Shown: positions 15,356 through 24,618 of the stretch, one piece after another
Numbering within the stretch: the stretch's first letter is position 1
Layout of the letters: the number at the start of each line of letters is the position of its first letter
Source: B33-G16 sp964611035
Lineage (GTDB): Bacteria > Desulfobacterota > DSM-4660 > Desulfatiglandales > B25-G16
Direction of reading: 5' to 3'
Assembly (NCBI GenBank): GCA_964611035.1
Contig: CAZSWT010000002.1
Span: forward strand, 48,762 to 112,761
Length of the DNA: 64,000 nt
Program-made: the position numbers and the translations under genes
The notes under the pieces: generated by a model
What the model was told of the DNA's origin: nothing
Database searches by the model: none
Seen by the model: the letters and a program-made list of their open reading frames with translations, nothing else

Positions 15356-16879
15356 ATGGGTTTATATGATTTTACTATTTATGATGTTATAAACCGGAAT
15401 GCCAGGTGTTTTAAACAGAGGCCAGCCTGGTTAGAGTTATCTGATGGCCGGGAAATAACATTCGGCGAGTTAAAGGATATGGTTGATCATCTGGCCAAAG
15501 GCCTGCAAGATGTGGGATTGAAGAAAGGTGATCGGATTGGAATATTAGGCAAAAACAGTCTTGAATACTTTCTACTTTATGGTGCGGCTTCTGCATTAGG
15601 GCTAATTGTTATTGCTATAAACTGGCGTTTGTCAGCCGATGAGGTGGAAAATAACCTGGCTGATGGAGCGCCACGATTGGTCTTTGCTGATTCCGAGTTC
15701 CAGGAGTTGATCCAGGGGCTAAAGGATAAACTAACATCTGTGGAGACATATTATAACTTGAGTGGAAAAGAAGGCTCTTTTGAAGATTTCAATCGATTGC
15801 TTGATAATAATGCAGATTTTAAATTAGAAGAGGTAGCTACAGATGACGGCACTGTTATAATCCATACAGCAGCAGTAGAAGGTAAGCCAAGGGGCGCACT
15901 TGTGACCCATCGCAATATTCTCTCTGCAACCACACAGTTTGCTCATGTATTCAAGATATATAAAGAAGATGTTCACCTCAATCTTCTTCCACTCTTCCAT
16001 GTAGGGGGTCTGTTTATCGCTATGACCGCATTTCATGCAGGGGCCCTGAATATTAATGTGAGTAGATTTGACGCAGACCAGGCCGTGGATTTTATTCAGG
16101 AAAAAAAGATTACCATGCTATTTGACTTTGCCCCGATACTGGCCTCAATCCTTGACAGCCAAGAAAAGAGCGGGAAAGATATCAGCTCTTTAAGACTGGT
16201 GGCTGGTCTTGACAGTCCTGAGACCATAGAAAGGTATCAAAAGGCAACAGGCGGAGAGTTTTTTGTGGTTTATGGTCAGACAGAGGTTTCAGCATTGGTA
16301 ACTATTTCACCATACAATGAAAAACCTGGATCTGCTGGAAGACCTTTGCCCCTTGCTGATGTACGACTTTTTGATGACTATGATAAAGAGGTTGAAACTG
16401 GCAAGGTAGGTGAGATTGTGGTGAGGGGGCCTATGGTTTTTAAGGGTTACTGGAATCTACCTGAGGAAACATCCTACACATTTAGGGAGGGTTGGCATCA
16501 TACGGGAGACCAGGGACGTTTTGACGAGGAAGGCTTTCTTTGGTATGCTGGACGCAAAGCAGAAAAAGAGCTTATTAAGCCGGGAGGGGAAAATGTTTAC
16601 CCAGCTGAGGTAGAAAAGGTGATCCTCCAGCATCCTGCAGTTGAGAGAACCGTTGTTTTTGGAGTGCCTGATCCTAAATGGAAAGAAGGAATCAAGGCAG
16701 TATGTGAGTTGAAAGAAGGGCAGAGCCTTGAACCACAGGAGCTTATAGATTTTGTTGGTGAACGTATTGCCAGATTCAAGAAACCTCAATATGTGGAATT
16801 TATCACGGATATTCCCCTTCTTGAGGATGGCTCTCCGGACAGGGCCAAGGCTAAGGAATTGTATGGGGGAGAGCAATAA
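15356..16879 (+). CDS. AMP-binding acyl-CoA synthetase with atypical phosphate loop
   Basis: Class I acyl/aryl-CoA ligase of 507 aa. Landmarks are YGQTEVSALVT (about residues 308-318), GWHHTGDQGRFDEEGFLWYA (about 379-398) and the KELIKPGGENVYPAEVE hinge/A8 segment with catalytic Lys near the C-terminus. The usual A3 phosphate loop TSGTTGKPKG is replaced by HTAAVEGKPRGALVTH (about 170-185), losing the Ser/Gly/Thr run while keeping GKPRG. I recall this variation in ligases of anaerobic Desulfobacterota, so it may be a subfamily trait and not a defect. It has its own AAAGAGG ribosome site and follows the liv terminator closely. Confidence 0.85.
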   Translation: MGLYDFTIYDVINRNARCFKQRPAWLELSDGREITFGELKDMVDHLAKGLQDVGLKKGDRIGILGKNSLEYFLLYGAASALGLIVIAINWRLSADEVENNLADGAPRLVFADSEFQELIQGLKDKLTSVETYYNLSGKEGSFEDFNRLLDNNADFKLEEVATDDGTVIIHTAAVEGKPRGALVTHRNILSATTQFAHVFKIYKEDVHLNLLPLFHVGGLFIAMTAFHAGALNINVSRFDADQAVDFIQEKKITMLFDFAPILASILDSQEKSGKDISSLRLVAGLDSPETIERYQKATGGEFFVVYGQTEVSALVTISPYNEKPGSAGRPLPLADVRLFDDYDKEVETGKVGEIVVRGPMVFKGYWNLPEETSYTFREGWHHTGDQGRFDEEGFLWYAGRKAEKELIKPGGENVYPAEVEKVILQHPAVERTVVFGVPDPKWKEGIKAVCELKEGQSLEPQELIDFVGERIARFKKPQYVEFITDIPLLEDGSPDRAKAKELYGGEQ

Positions 16880-16945
16880 GCGTAACTTCTTAATATTTCA
16901 GAGAACACTTGGCAGTAAAATAAATATGACTAACTGATGTATATT

Positions 16946-17002
16946 GTAGGGGTTCGATTTATCGAACCCTTGCGTATCGGGCTTGATAAATCAAGCCCCT
17001 AC
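16946..17002. repeat. GTAGGGG...CCCCTAC compound palindrome (57 bp)
   Basis: GTAGGGGTTCGATTTATCGA with AACCC, then GGGCTTGATAAATCAAGCCC and CTAC: two hairpins (GGTTCGA/TCGAACC and GGGCTTGA/TCAAGCCC) enclosed by GTAGGGG/CCCCTAC outer ends. Not a tRNA despite the GGTTCGA motif. Confidence 0.75.
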
Positions 17003-17060
17003 AAAAAAACCCCAAAATATTGAGAAGATACCAATAAACTGATTAAAAAAATGAAAATCA

Positions 17061-17090
17061 AAAGCTCTACTTAAAACGTAGGGCTTTTTT
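17061..17090 (+). terminator. Rho-independent terminator
   Basis: AAAGCTCTAC (17061-17070), a TTAAAAC loop and GTAGGGCTTT (17078-17087), followed by Ts. It probably ends the transcript of the 15.4-16.9 kb ligase; on the other strand it lies just past the HicB gene. Confidence 0.7.
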
Positions 17091-17124
17091 GTTTCTGTGA
17101 TGGGTGTATTTTTAAGCTTGTTAA

Positions 17125-17364
17125 TCATAGGGAGACTGCTATAGCAGGCTCATTAATAGTTTCTATTTTATCCGATGAGGTTGGAAGTCTCTCTCCGGCA
17201 TCTACCATATCCTCTATATATATCTCGGCAGCATCTTTTATGTTTATTAACGCATCTTGTCGAGAATAACCCCAACTGGAACAACCTGGAAGTGTTGGGA
17301 TAGATGCACTCCATCTCCCATCTTCCTCTTCTTTGAGATCAACCCTTAAAACAAAAGTCTTCAT
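17125..17364 (-). CDS. hicB: HicB-family protein without visible HicA partner
   Basis: 79-aa HicB-like antitoxin fold. The RVDLKEEEDGRWSASIPTLP segment (about residues 7-26) followed by GCSSWGYSRQDALINIKDAA and EIYIEDM is the partial RNase H-like fold typical of HicB. There is no C-terminal DNA-binding helix-turn-helix or ribbon beyond a short tail. Upstream GGGAGGTAAG supports the ATG. No 60-aa HicA-like frame with a GSHxx motif is seen on either side within about 250 bp, so the protein is an orphan or part of the solitary HicB-like group. Confidence 0.8.
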   Translation of the reverse strand: MKTFVLRVDLKEEEDGRWSASIPTLPGCSSWGYSRQDALINIKDAAEIYIEDMVDAGERLPTSSDKIETINEPAIAVSL

Positions 17365-17577
17365 ATCTTACCTCCCATTAGATAATGATTGAAAAGTATA
17401 ACATCTTCAAATAAATGTCAAATATTGAAGTCCAAAAATTAAATTTGAGCTTCGTTTCCGAATTCCAGAACACAGAAGCCTTTGACATTTGTGTAAACCT
17501 ATACTAACCATGTTTAATAAATTTGGATTTTGGCAACGGACTACTGACAACTCCTTTCAACGGACATCATAGGAATC

Positions 17578-18318
17578 ATGGAGTCAAAAAAAACAGAGGC
17601 GATTATTTTAAGGACGAAAGATTTTGGTGAATCTGATCTCATCGTTACTGTTTTTTCCTCTCTTTTCGGAACCCTAAGAGGCGTGGCCAAAGGTGGCCGC
17701 AAGAGCTCCAAACGATTTGTTAATTCTCTTACTACTTTTTCCTTGGTAAATCTTGCGTTTAGAGAGCGAAGAACCGGTGATCTTGCGTTGCTTGAAACGT
17801 GCGAATTAATCGAAGGTTTTCCTGCAATTCGATCAGATTACAATCTATTGTTAAGGGCAAGCTATATGGTGGAGCTGACAGAGACCCTTTTCCCATCCAA
17901 TGTGCAAAGTTCTGAGATGTTTCAGTTGTTGAAATTTGGCCTGGGTTCTCTATCAGAAAAGCAAAATACCGAAGAGACTATGATTATGTTTCAGGCACGG
18001 GCCATGAAGATAGGCGGGTTTGGAATTAATTTATCTCGGTGCGGCCTTTGCATGCGACGATATGAGGGGAAGGGTAGGGCATTATTCCATCCCCCAAGTG
18101 GTTCAATAGTATGTTTGAGCTGTGAGAAGGAATCGGTTTTAAATCCTGGGATGGGCCCAAAAACAGTGCAAGTCCTTGAGGATTTTCAGTCTACTGACCC
18201 ATCACTATTACAAAATGTACAATGCGATGATGATATAATAACTGAGCTGAAAAAGGTTTTAATGATGCATGTTGAACATCGTTTAGGCAAGAGACTAAAA
18301 TCTGCTAAATATCTTTAA
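17578..18318 (+). CDS. recO: DNA repair protein RecO
   Basis: Recombination mediator that helps load RecA on SSB-coated DNA with RecR (known role). N-terminal OB fold: TEAIILRTKDFGESDLIVTV (residues 6-25), FGTLRGVAKGGRKSSKRF (about 30-47). The C-terminal part has the zinc-finger type cysteine pairs CGLC (about 158-161) and CLSC (about 181-184) and HPPSGSIVC. 246 aa is normal. It lies directly upstream of glyQ-glyS, a frequent order in this group. Confidence 0.93.
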   Translation: MESKKTEAIILRTKDFGESDLIVTVFSSLFGTLRGVAKGGRKSSKRFVNSLTTFSLVNLAFRERRTGDLALLETCELIEGFPAIRSDYNLLLRASYMVELTETLFPSNVQSSEMFQLLKFGLGSLSEKQNTEETMIMFQARAMKIGGFGINLSRCGLCMRRYEGKGRALFHPPSGSIVCLSCEKESVLNPGMGPKTVQVLEDFQSTDPSLLQNVQCDDDIITELKKVLMMHVEHRLGKRLKSAKYL

Positions 18319-18581
18319 GCCATCAGTTTCTAATAGACCGTTGACATTTAGCCGTTATCTTTGTGTATTTAAGGTGGTTACCTTCTTGACATCTTGTAAG
18401 GCAGGTGATATTTTTCGCAGAACTTTTTGGTGGCTAATGTTCATTGTGTTCATTGTGTTTGTTGTGTTTATTTTAAACTGTAGCTGATTTTAGTCACTTT
18501 AACTCGCAACCAGTAATTAGACAATTGACAATGAACAACGGACAACTGTCAACGGACAACAAACAAAGAGAAAGGATTTCT

Positions 18582-19457
18582 ATGACATTTCAGGAATTGA
18601 TCATTGGCCTGGAAAGATTCTGGGCAGATAGAGGATGTCTAATCCAGCAGCCGTATGACCTGGAGGTTGGGGCAGGGACCTTTAACCCGGCTACTCTTTT
18701 GAGGACATTGGGTCCTGAACCGTGGTCTGTTGCCTATGTAGAGCCTTCCAGGCGCCCTACTGATGGCAGATACGGTGAGAATCCCAACCGTTTGGGGCAT
18801 TATTATCAATATCAGGTGATTATAAAACCTTCTCCCATTGATATTCAGGAAATCTATCTCGAAAGTTTAAAGGCACTGGGAATAGATCCCCTTGATCATG
18901 ATATCCGCTTTGTGGAGGATGATTGGGAATCCCCCACCCTTGGAGCATCAGGTCTTGGGTGGGAGGTCTGGCTGGATGGCATGGAGATCACCCAGTTTAC
19001 CTATTTTCAACTGGCAGGCGGCATTCGCCTTGATCCGATTTCCGTGGAAATAACCTATGGTCTGGAAAGGATCGCTATGTATTTGCAAGAAAAAGAGAGC
19101 GTTTATGATCTTGCATGGAATGAAAATGTTACTTACGGAGATGTTCATAAAAAAGGGGAGTGGGAAAACTCTGTATATTGTTTTGAAATGGCTAATATAG
19201 ATATGCTTTTAAAGATGTTTGAAATGTGTGAAAAGGAATCTCTTACAATAAGCAAAAAAGGGATTGTCCTGCCAGCATATGATTATTGTCTCAAATGTTC
19301 CCACATTTTTAATATACTTGAAGCTAGGGGGGCAATCAGTGTTACAGAAAGAACATCTTTCATTGGAAGGATTAGGGAATTGGCTAGTTTGGTAGCAAAA
19401 AATTATTTAAAGCAGAGAGAAGAGATGGGGTACCCCCTGATGAGAGAAAGTGCCTAA
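18582..19457 (+). CDS. glyQ: Glycyl-tRNA synthetase alpha subunit
   Basis: Catalytic subunit of the heterotetrameric bacterial GlyRS. The sequence starts MTFQELIIGLERFWADRGC and contains IQQPYDLEVGAGTFNPATLL, EPSRRPTDGRYGENPNRLGH (class II-like motif 2 region) and WEVWLDGMEITQFTYFQLAG. I chose ATG 18582 with GAAAGGA 6 bases upstream. An in-frame ATG at 18525 would add 19 residues encoded by an ACAATTGACAATGAACAACG word tract, which is unlikely to be translated in other members. 291 aa is normal. Pairs with glyS 92 bp downstream. Confidence 0.95.
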   Translation: MTFQELIIGLERFWADRGCLIQQPYDLEVGAGTFNPATLLRTLGPEPWSVAYVEPSRRPTDGRYGENPNRLGHYYQYQVIIKPSPIDIQEIYLESLKALGIDPLDHDIRFVEDDWESPTLGASGLGWEVWLDGMEITQFTYFQLAGGIRLDPISVEITYGLERIAMYLQEKESVYDLAWNENVTYGDVHKKGEWENSVYCFEMANIDMLLKMFEMCEKESLTISKKGIVLPAYDYCLKCSHIFNILEARGAISVTERTSFIGRIRELASLVAKNYLKQREEMGYPLMRESA

Positions 19458-19549
19458 AGTGAGCTAAAATCAGGGCCCCTTTCAGGCTTAATAATTACAA
19501 TCTCCCACCTTTGGTGGCAACAATCTGAAGAAATAGTTAAAGAGGATAT

Positions 19550-21625
19550 ATGACTGCTGAACTGCTTTTAGAGATAGGCACAGAAGAGATTCCCTCAGAC
19601 TATCTTGAGAACGGTTTAAAAGAGCTTAAGCGATTGGCAGAATTTTATTTAAAAGAAAACCGAATCGAGATTGAAGGAGGTCTTCATACATACGGAACTC
19701 CAAGACGGTTGGTTTTAGTCGGCAAGGCCATCGCTGATAAACAGGAAGATATGATCCAGGAGATAACAGGGCCTCCTAAAAAGGCTGCATTTGATGAAGA
19801 GGGAAACCCCACAAAGGCAGCATTTGGTTTTGCTAAGAAACAGGGAGTGTCTGTGGATGAGCTAAAATTATTGGAAACACCAAAAGGCGTCTACCTTCAT
19901 ATTAAGCGTAAAATGCCAGGAAAGCTTACAATAACTATCCTATCCGAAGTGTTACCCAAATTAATAGCGAATATTCCCTGGCCAAAGTCGATGCGTTGGG
20001 GAAGTGAAGAGTTTTCGTTTGTTAGGCCTATCCAATGGGTACTCGCACTTTTTAACGGTAAAACCATTCCCTTTGAAGTAGCTGGGATAACGAGTGGGCC
20101 TCAAACCAGCGGTCATAGGTTTATGGCACCCCAGAGGATGGAAATAGAAGGCCTTGAAGATTATCTACAAAAAATGAATGAAAGCTCTGTAATTATTGAT
20201 CAAAAAGAGAGAGAAGATAGGGTTGAAAAAACTGTCATCACAGTCGCTAAAAAAGTATCAGGCATACCTGTGATAGACCCCGAATTATTAACTACAGTGG
20301 CTAATATGGTGGAGTTCCCATCTGCCATTTGCGGTGGTTTTGATAAGGCATTTCTTACACTCCCTGATCCTGTTCTCATAACAGCAATGAAAGAGCATCA
20401 GAGATATTTTTCTGTTAGAGACCATGAGGGGAATCTGATGCCAAATTTCGTGGCTGTTAATAATACGATTGCAAGGGATGAATCTATTGTTAAAAGAGGG
20501 CATGAAAGAGTTTTGCAGGCAAGATTGGCCGATGCAAATTTCTTTTTTAAAGAAGACAGAAAAAGACTCCTTAAGGATAGGCTGGAGGATTTAAAAACAG
20601 TTATCTATCAGGCAGAGTTAGGGACATCCTTTGCCAAGGTACAACGTTTTACCCGATTAGCAGAATACTTGGCTGAACAGATAGTGCCGGAAAAGATACA
20701 TGATGTTGGACTTGTTGCGAAGCTCTGTAAATGTGATTTGGTTACTGAGATGGTTATGGAGTTTCCCTCCCTTCAGGGTGTAATGGGGAAAGAATATGCC
20801 AGATTGGACGGCTACCCTGAAGATATCTGTATAGCTATTTCAGATCATTATTTACCTGTTCAAGCAGAATCTCAACTCCCTGAATCTTTTATTGGGTCAA
20901 TTGTTGGCATAGCTGATAGGCTGGATACCCTTGTAGGGTTTTTTATACTGGGCCTTGAGCCTGACGGAACAGCTGATCCCTATGCCCTCAGGAGACAGGC
21001 CTTGGCTATTATTAGGATAGTGAGGGATAAAAAGATTGCTATTTCCTTTCAGGAACTCATTAATAAATCAGCATGTATTCTTAATGAAACTATTTCATTT
21101 GACCTAAAAGAGGTCACAAATAAGGTAATCAATTTTATAAAGGAACGCTTTAAGAATTTGTTGTTATCTGAAGGAATTACGCAAGATTTTATAGAGGCAG
21201 TAATTTCTATCGATTTTAATTTCCTCCATCAAGTAGAGAAAAAAATCGAAGCCTTACAAAGATTTCGAGACATTTCGAAAGATTTTGAAACCTTAGCGAT
21301 AGCGTTTAAACGGATCATTAACATAGGAAAAGGCTTTGAAGAAACGTATAGGGTGAATCCTGATTTATTTGAGCATAAAAGTGAAGAAGGTTTATGGAAA
21401 ACATTTCAGTTAGTAAAAGATGAAGTAAAAAGAGAGATAGATAGAGAAAATTACTTTGAGGCATTGAATATACTATCCAGAATAATTAAGCAGGTAGATG
21501 AATTTTTTTCCGAAGTAATGGTCATGGCAGAAGATAAAAGGGTAAGAGAAAACAGGCTTGGAATTCTAAAAAGCCTGCATCAGTTTTTTTTGCAGGTAGC
21601 TGATTTTTCAAAATTTTCTATTTAG
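19550..21625 (+). CDS. glyS: Glycyl-tRNA synthetase beta subunit
   Basis: tRNA-binding and editing-like subunit of GlyRS, 691 aa (usual length). N-terminal ELLLEIGTEEIPSDYL (3-18), then YGTPRRLVLVG, GPPKKAAFDEEGNPTKAAFG, KSMRWGSEEFSFVRPIQWVL. The HD-type domain region is visible as AKLCKCDLVTEMVMEFPSLQ and GIADRLDTLVGFFILGLEPD with the SAD-like PYALRRQALAI (about 461-480). The C-terminal anticodon-binding DALR-like helices follow. ATG 19550 is preceded by AGAGGA. The glyQ-glyS gap holds a small CCACCTTTGGTGG hairpin. Confidence 0.95.
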   Translation: MTAELLLEIGTEEIPSDYLENGLKELKRLAEFYLKENRIEIEGGLHTYGTPRRLVLVGKAIADKQEDMIQEITGPPKKAAFDEEGNPTKAAFGFAKKQGVSVDELKLLETPKGVYLHIKRKMPGKLTITILSEVLPKLIANIPWPKSMRWGSEEFSFVRPIQWVLALFNGKTIPFEVAGITSGPQTSGHRFMAPQRMEIEGLEDYLQKMNESSVIIDQKEREDRVEKTVITVAKKVSGIPVIDPELLTTVANMVEFPSAICGGFDKAFLTLPDPVLITAMKEHQRYFSVRDHEGNLMPNFVAVNNTIARDESIVKRGHERVLQARLADANFFFKEDRKRLLKDRLEDLKTVIYQAELGTSFAKVQRFTRLAEYLAEQIVPEKIHDVGLVAKLCKCDLVTEMVMEFPSLQGVMGKEYARLDGYPEDICIAISDHYLPVQAESQLPESFIGSIVGIADRLDTLVGFFILGLEPDGTADPYALRRQALAIIRIVRDKKIAISFQELINKSACILNETISFDLKEVTNKVINFIKERFKNLLLSEGITQDFIEAVISIDFNFLHQVEKKIEALQRFRDISKDFETLAIAFKRIINIGKGFEETYRVNPDLFEHKSEEGLWKTFQLVKDEVKREIDRENYFEALNILSRIIKQVDEFFSEVMVMAEDKRVRENRLGILKSLHQFFLQVADFSKFSI

Positions 21626-21743
21626 TAGTTCGGTGTGAAGTGTCTGGAATGATCAAACCAGACAAACTCTTTACTATACAACTCCTTGCTACCTCCAATC
21701 CCTAAATCCCTAAATTCACAATTCCTCAATTATAAAGGTTTTA

Positions 21744-22940
21744 TTAGTTATCTGGTTTTTTTACTAAAAAATACATCTCTCCATCATGTTTAAGATTGCC
21801 TGCAGCTAATTCCGCATAAGGGTCACTACCCCAAAAAATGTCTGCTCGTCCCGCACCTTTTATAACCCCTCCAGTATCTTGATTTAAAAGAAATCTTGAA
21901 AAAGGAACCCATCCAGTTATAGTTCCATCTTTCCCCATAATGGGTTTCTGACAGCGAATATACACCAGGGCTCCCTTTGGAAATAGCCTATCATCAACTG
22001 CTAAAGACCTTCCAGGTGTTAAAGGAACACCGATGTTGCCCAGAGGCCCACTATCAAGTAGTCGGAAAAAAACATACGATGGATTATAATTCAATATCTC
22101 ATCTTTAATGTCAGGGTTTTGTTTTATAAAAGATCTGATAGTCTGAAGGGATAAATTATCAGCTGTGATATATCCATTATCTATCATATATCTGCCTATA
22201 CTTTTATAGGGATGCCCATTTGAGGCACTATAACCAACTCCGATTGTCTTTCCGTTTGGTAATCGTATCCTCCCTGAACCCTGAATTTGTAATATGGCTA
22301 CGTCGAGAGTATCCTTGAGCCATGCAATTTCAAGATTTTGTCTTTCTAGAACCTTGTTTTCCATTATGTCTTTTCTTGTGAAATAGGGGACAAGACTATT
22401 GCCTTTTATCCTGGCCGTAATGCGCTGTCCGGAAAATTTCGGTCGGAAAAGGCCCAAATTCATTGTCAATAGATTGTCTGGCCTTCTATATATTGGATAT
22501 CTGTGCATAGAATCACGCTCAAGGCTTCCATCAAAGATCGGCTCAAAATATCCAGTGAAAAAGACCTTTTTACTTCCCCAAAAACCAGCTGTCTTATATA
22601 AGTAAAATTTTTCCCTTAGATCTCTATTGAATTTTTTGCTATCTGAACTTTGCTTGAAAATTGATAAAAAGGTCTTTAATGATTTCCTCACATGTTCTGC
22701 AGGAAATTCATCAGGACCATAGGTGAAAAGTGTATCGTCCGTTAGTTGGTTCAAATATTTCAGATCACTTTCAATAGCCAATGAAAGGGAATCCATATCC
22801 ATGTCATCCTGAAATGTTGGCCAGAAATATTTTACCTTTTGAAGGGCATTGGCTGGTTCCTTAACCTCTTTTTTGACTAAAGGGTAGCAACCACCTATAA
22901 TAATAAAGATTAATATTGCTGAAAGATAGCGGTGAATCAT
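21744..22940 (-). CDS. mltA: Membrane-bound lytic murein transglycosylase A (MltA)
   Basis: Cleaves peptidoglycan glycan strands with formation of 1,6-anhydromuramic acid (known role), anchored as an outer-membrane lipoprotein. Lipobox IGGC (Cys18) after a hydrophobic stretch. The MltA domain contains GYFEPIFDGS (about 124-133) and IAWLKDTLDVAILQIQGSGR with the catalytic region; the 3D domain has the Asp-rich FLLNQDTGGVIKGAGRADIF (about 352-371) followed by WGSDPYAE. 398 aa, usual length. Convergent with glyS, with AATTCACAATTCC word repeats in the gap. No lipid-cluster link is evident beyond position. Confidence 0.92.
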   Translation of the reverse strand: MIHRYLSAILIFIIIGGCYPLVKKEVKEPANALQKVKYFWPTFQDDMDMDSLSLAIESDLKYLNQLTDDTLFTYGPDEFPAEHVRKSLKTFLSIFKQSSDSKKFNRDLREKFYLYKTAGFWGSKKVFFTGYFEPIFDGSLERDSMHRYPIYRRPDNLLTMNLGLFRPKFSGQRITARIKGNSLVPYFTRKDIMENKVLERQNLEIAWLKDTLDVAILQIQGSGRIRLPNGKTIGVGYSASNGHPYKSIGRYMIDNGYITADNLSLQTIRSFIKQNPDIKDEILNYNPSYVFFRLLDSGPLGNIGVPLTPGRSLAVDDRLFPKGALVYIRCQKPIMGKDGTITGWVPFSRFLLNQDTGGVIKGAGRADIFWGSDPYAELAAGNLKHDGEMYFLVKKPDN

Positions 22941-23274
22941 ATGCTAAATATTAGATTCAAACCTTTCTTAAATACAAGAAAAAAAGTATTGACTCAAAAA
23001 TTTAATGCGCCTTAAAAGCATTAATAAAGTGAGCAGGCATTTCTTTCCATATAGCCCTTCCACCTGTTAAGTTTCTCAAAAGGGCAGTATGTAACAGAGC
23101 ACGCGTTTGGGTAACCAATACAATTGTATAAATCAAACACAAAAACTGTGTTAAATTTAACACATTAACATGATAAAAAAATGAATAGTTTCCGTATAGC
23201 AAATTTTAATTATCATTATCAATTTCAATCAGTTAGCCATATAGATTTGCCTTTTTTATAATCATTTTATTAAA

Positions 23275-23290
23275 TGGCACATAATTTGCT
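23275..23290 (+). promoter_or_regulatory. Sigma-54 (-24/-12) promoter in front of lpxC
   Basis: TGGCACATAATTTGCT matches the consensus TGGCACN5TTGCW at every defined position with exact spacing (GG at 23276-23277, GC at 23288-23289). It lies 62 bp upstream of the lpxC ATG, oriented toward it. An activator binding site has not been identified. Confidence 0.75.
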
Positions 23291-23351
23291 GATATTTAGC
23301 ACGTCTTCCAAGTAATATTTTTCTCTACATTAATTTATTATCAAAGTAATT

Positions 23352-24284
23352 ATGATGGATTTAAGACAACGGACAGTTGCAGATGAGATAAGCTGTACAG
23401 GAATAGGTCTTCACTCTGGTAAAAAAGTAAACCTTACCATAAAACCCGCTCCACCAAATAGCGGAATATCCTTTGAACGTATTGATATATCACCCGGCTG
23501 TAGAGTTAAGGCCTCTTTTGATAATGTAGTTGATACGAATATGGCTACTACTATTGGTTTTAATGGATATAGTGTATCCACAGTAGAGCATATTATGGCT
23601 GCATTTTTTGGAATGGGTATAGATAATGCTTTGGTACAAATTGATGGTGGAGAAATTCCTATTATGGATGGAAGTTCTGCCCCTTTTATATTTCTACTAA
23701 AAAATGCCGGCGTTACCATACAAAATAGCCACAAGAGATTTCTTCTTGTGAGGAAGTCAGTTAAGGTTAAGGATGGCAATCGATCTGTTCAGCTCAATCC
23801 CTCAAACGAGCTAAAGATAACGTATAAAATTGACTTTGATCACCCCTTAATCAAAGATCAATCCTATGAGATAACTTTTTCAAAATCTAGCTTTGTTGAT
23901 GAAATTAGCAGGGCACGAACATTCGGTTTTTTGAGGGATGTTCAGACATTAAGGAACAATGGGCTGGCAAAAGGTGGATCCTTAGATAATGCAATTGTTG
24001 TGGATGACTTCAGAGTTCTCAATGAAGATGGCTTAAGGTATAAAAATGAGTTTGTAAGGCATAAACTCCTTGATTTTATAGGTGATTTGGCTATTCTTGG
24101 CTGTATACCAATAGGCCACTTTGTGGTAGAAAGATCAGGACATTCTATGAACCAAAAATTGCTCAGGCTGTTTATGGCGCAAGAAAAGTCCTGGGAGGTA
24201 GTACGATTTAAGAATAAAGAAGAGTGTGGGAAAAAAAGTATCAAGATACCGTCCTTTGGTAGCCTTGATTTAGTCCCTGCCTAA
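23352..24284 (+). CDS. lpxC: UDP-3-O-acyl-N-acetylglucosamine deacetylase
   Basis: Committed step of lipid A synthesis, a zinc amidase in the cytosol. The characteristic Zn ligands are visible: His in VSTVEHIMAAFFG (about residue 79), and VRHKLLDFIGDLAILG (His about 237, Asp about 241). The general acid His is in ERSGHSMNQ (about 265). GGEIPIMDGSSAPFI (about 98-112) carries the catalytic Glu/Asp loop region. 310 aa is normal. First gene of an LPS-related stretch, probably driven by the sigma-54 promoter upstream. The start could be either of two adjacent ATGs (MMDL). Confidence 0.95.
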   Translation: MMDLRQRTVADEISCTGIGLHSGKKVNLTIKPAPPNSGISFERIDISPGCRVKASFDNVVDTNMATTIGFNGYSVSTVEHIMAAFFGMGIDNALVQIDGGEIPIMDGSSAPFIFLLKNAGVTIQNSHKRFLLVRKSVKVKDGNRSVQLNPSNELKITYKIDFDHPLIKDQSYEITFSKSSFVDEISRARTFGFLRDVQTLRNNGLAKGGSLDNAIVVDDFRVLNEDGLRYKNEFVRHKLLDFIGDLAILGCIPIGHFVVERSGHSMNQKLLRLFMAQEKSWEVVRFKNKEECGKKSIKIPSFGSLDLVPA

Positions 24285-24588
24285 AACAGTAAGTAGTAGT
24301 CAGCAGGCAGCAAAGAGGTCTTTAGTGCTTCCTGCATACTTCCTACTATATTTCCAATTTCTAAATTCGTCATTCAAAATCAATCCCTTTTATTAAATCT
24401 TGCAATCAGTCTCCCTTTTTCTTATGATATTTCAAATATCCTTATAAAATTACCTATTCTAATCTCACAAATTGTTTGCCATCTGTGATGTGAGATATAG
24501 AATTAAGGAATTAAGGAATTTAGGGATTGTGAATTGTAGAGTAGTTGCTGGTTATAGGTTATTCACTGTAAACTTTAGGTGTCGCTAA
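24285..24588. other. Intergenic region with degenerate-word palindromes
   Basis: No gene seen. AGTAGTCAGCAGGCAG and CTTCCTGCATACTTCCTACT (about 24293-24350) form an imperfect inverted pair. AATTAAGGAATTAAGGAATT followed by TAGGGATTGTGAATTG (24501-24538) is a tract of the same AATTCACAATTCC dialect found after glyS and at 51507. No terminator or promoter stands out. Confidence 0.5.
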
Positions 24589-24618
24589 TTGATACATTTA
24601 AACACGTTGGTTCACTCT

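Noticed and set aside
16946..17002. Possible tRNA because of GGTTCGA
   Set aside because: No acceptor stem or anticodon arm; the sequence is two adjacent hairpins with GTAGGGG/CCCCTAC ends.
23002..23202. 66-codon minus-strand frame upstream of lpxC
   Set aside because: Low-complexity composition, no ribosome site, and no recognisable family; the region is probably regulatory.
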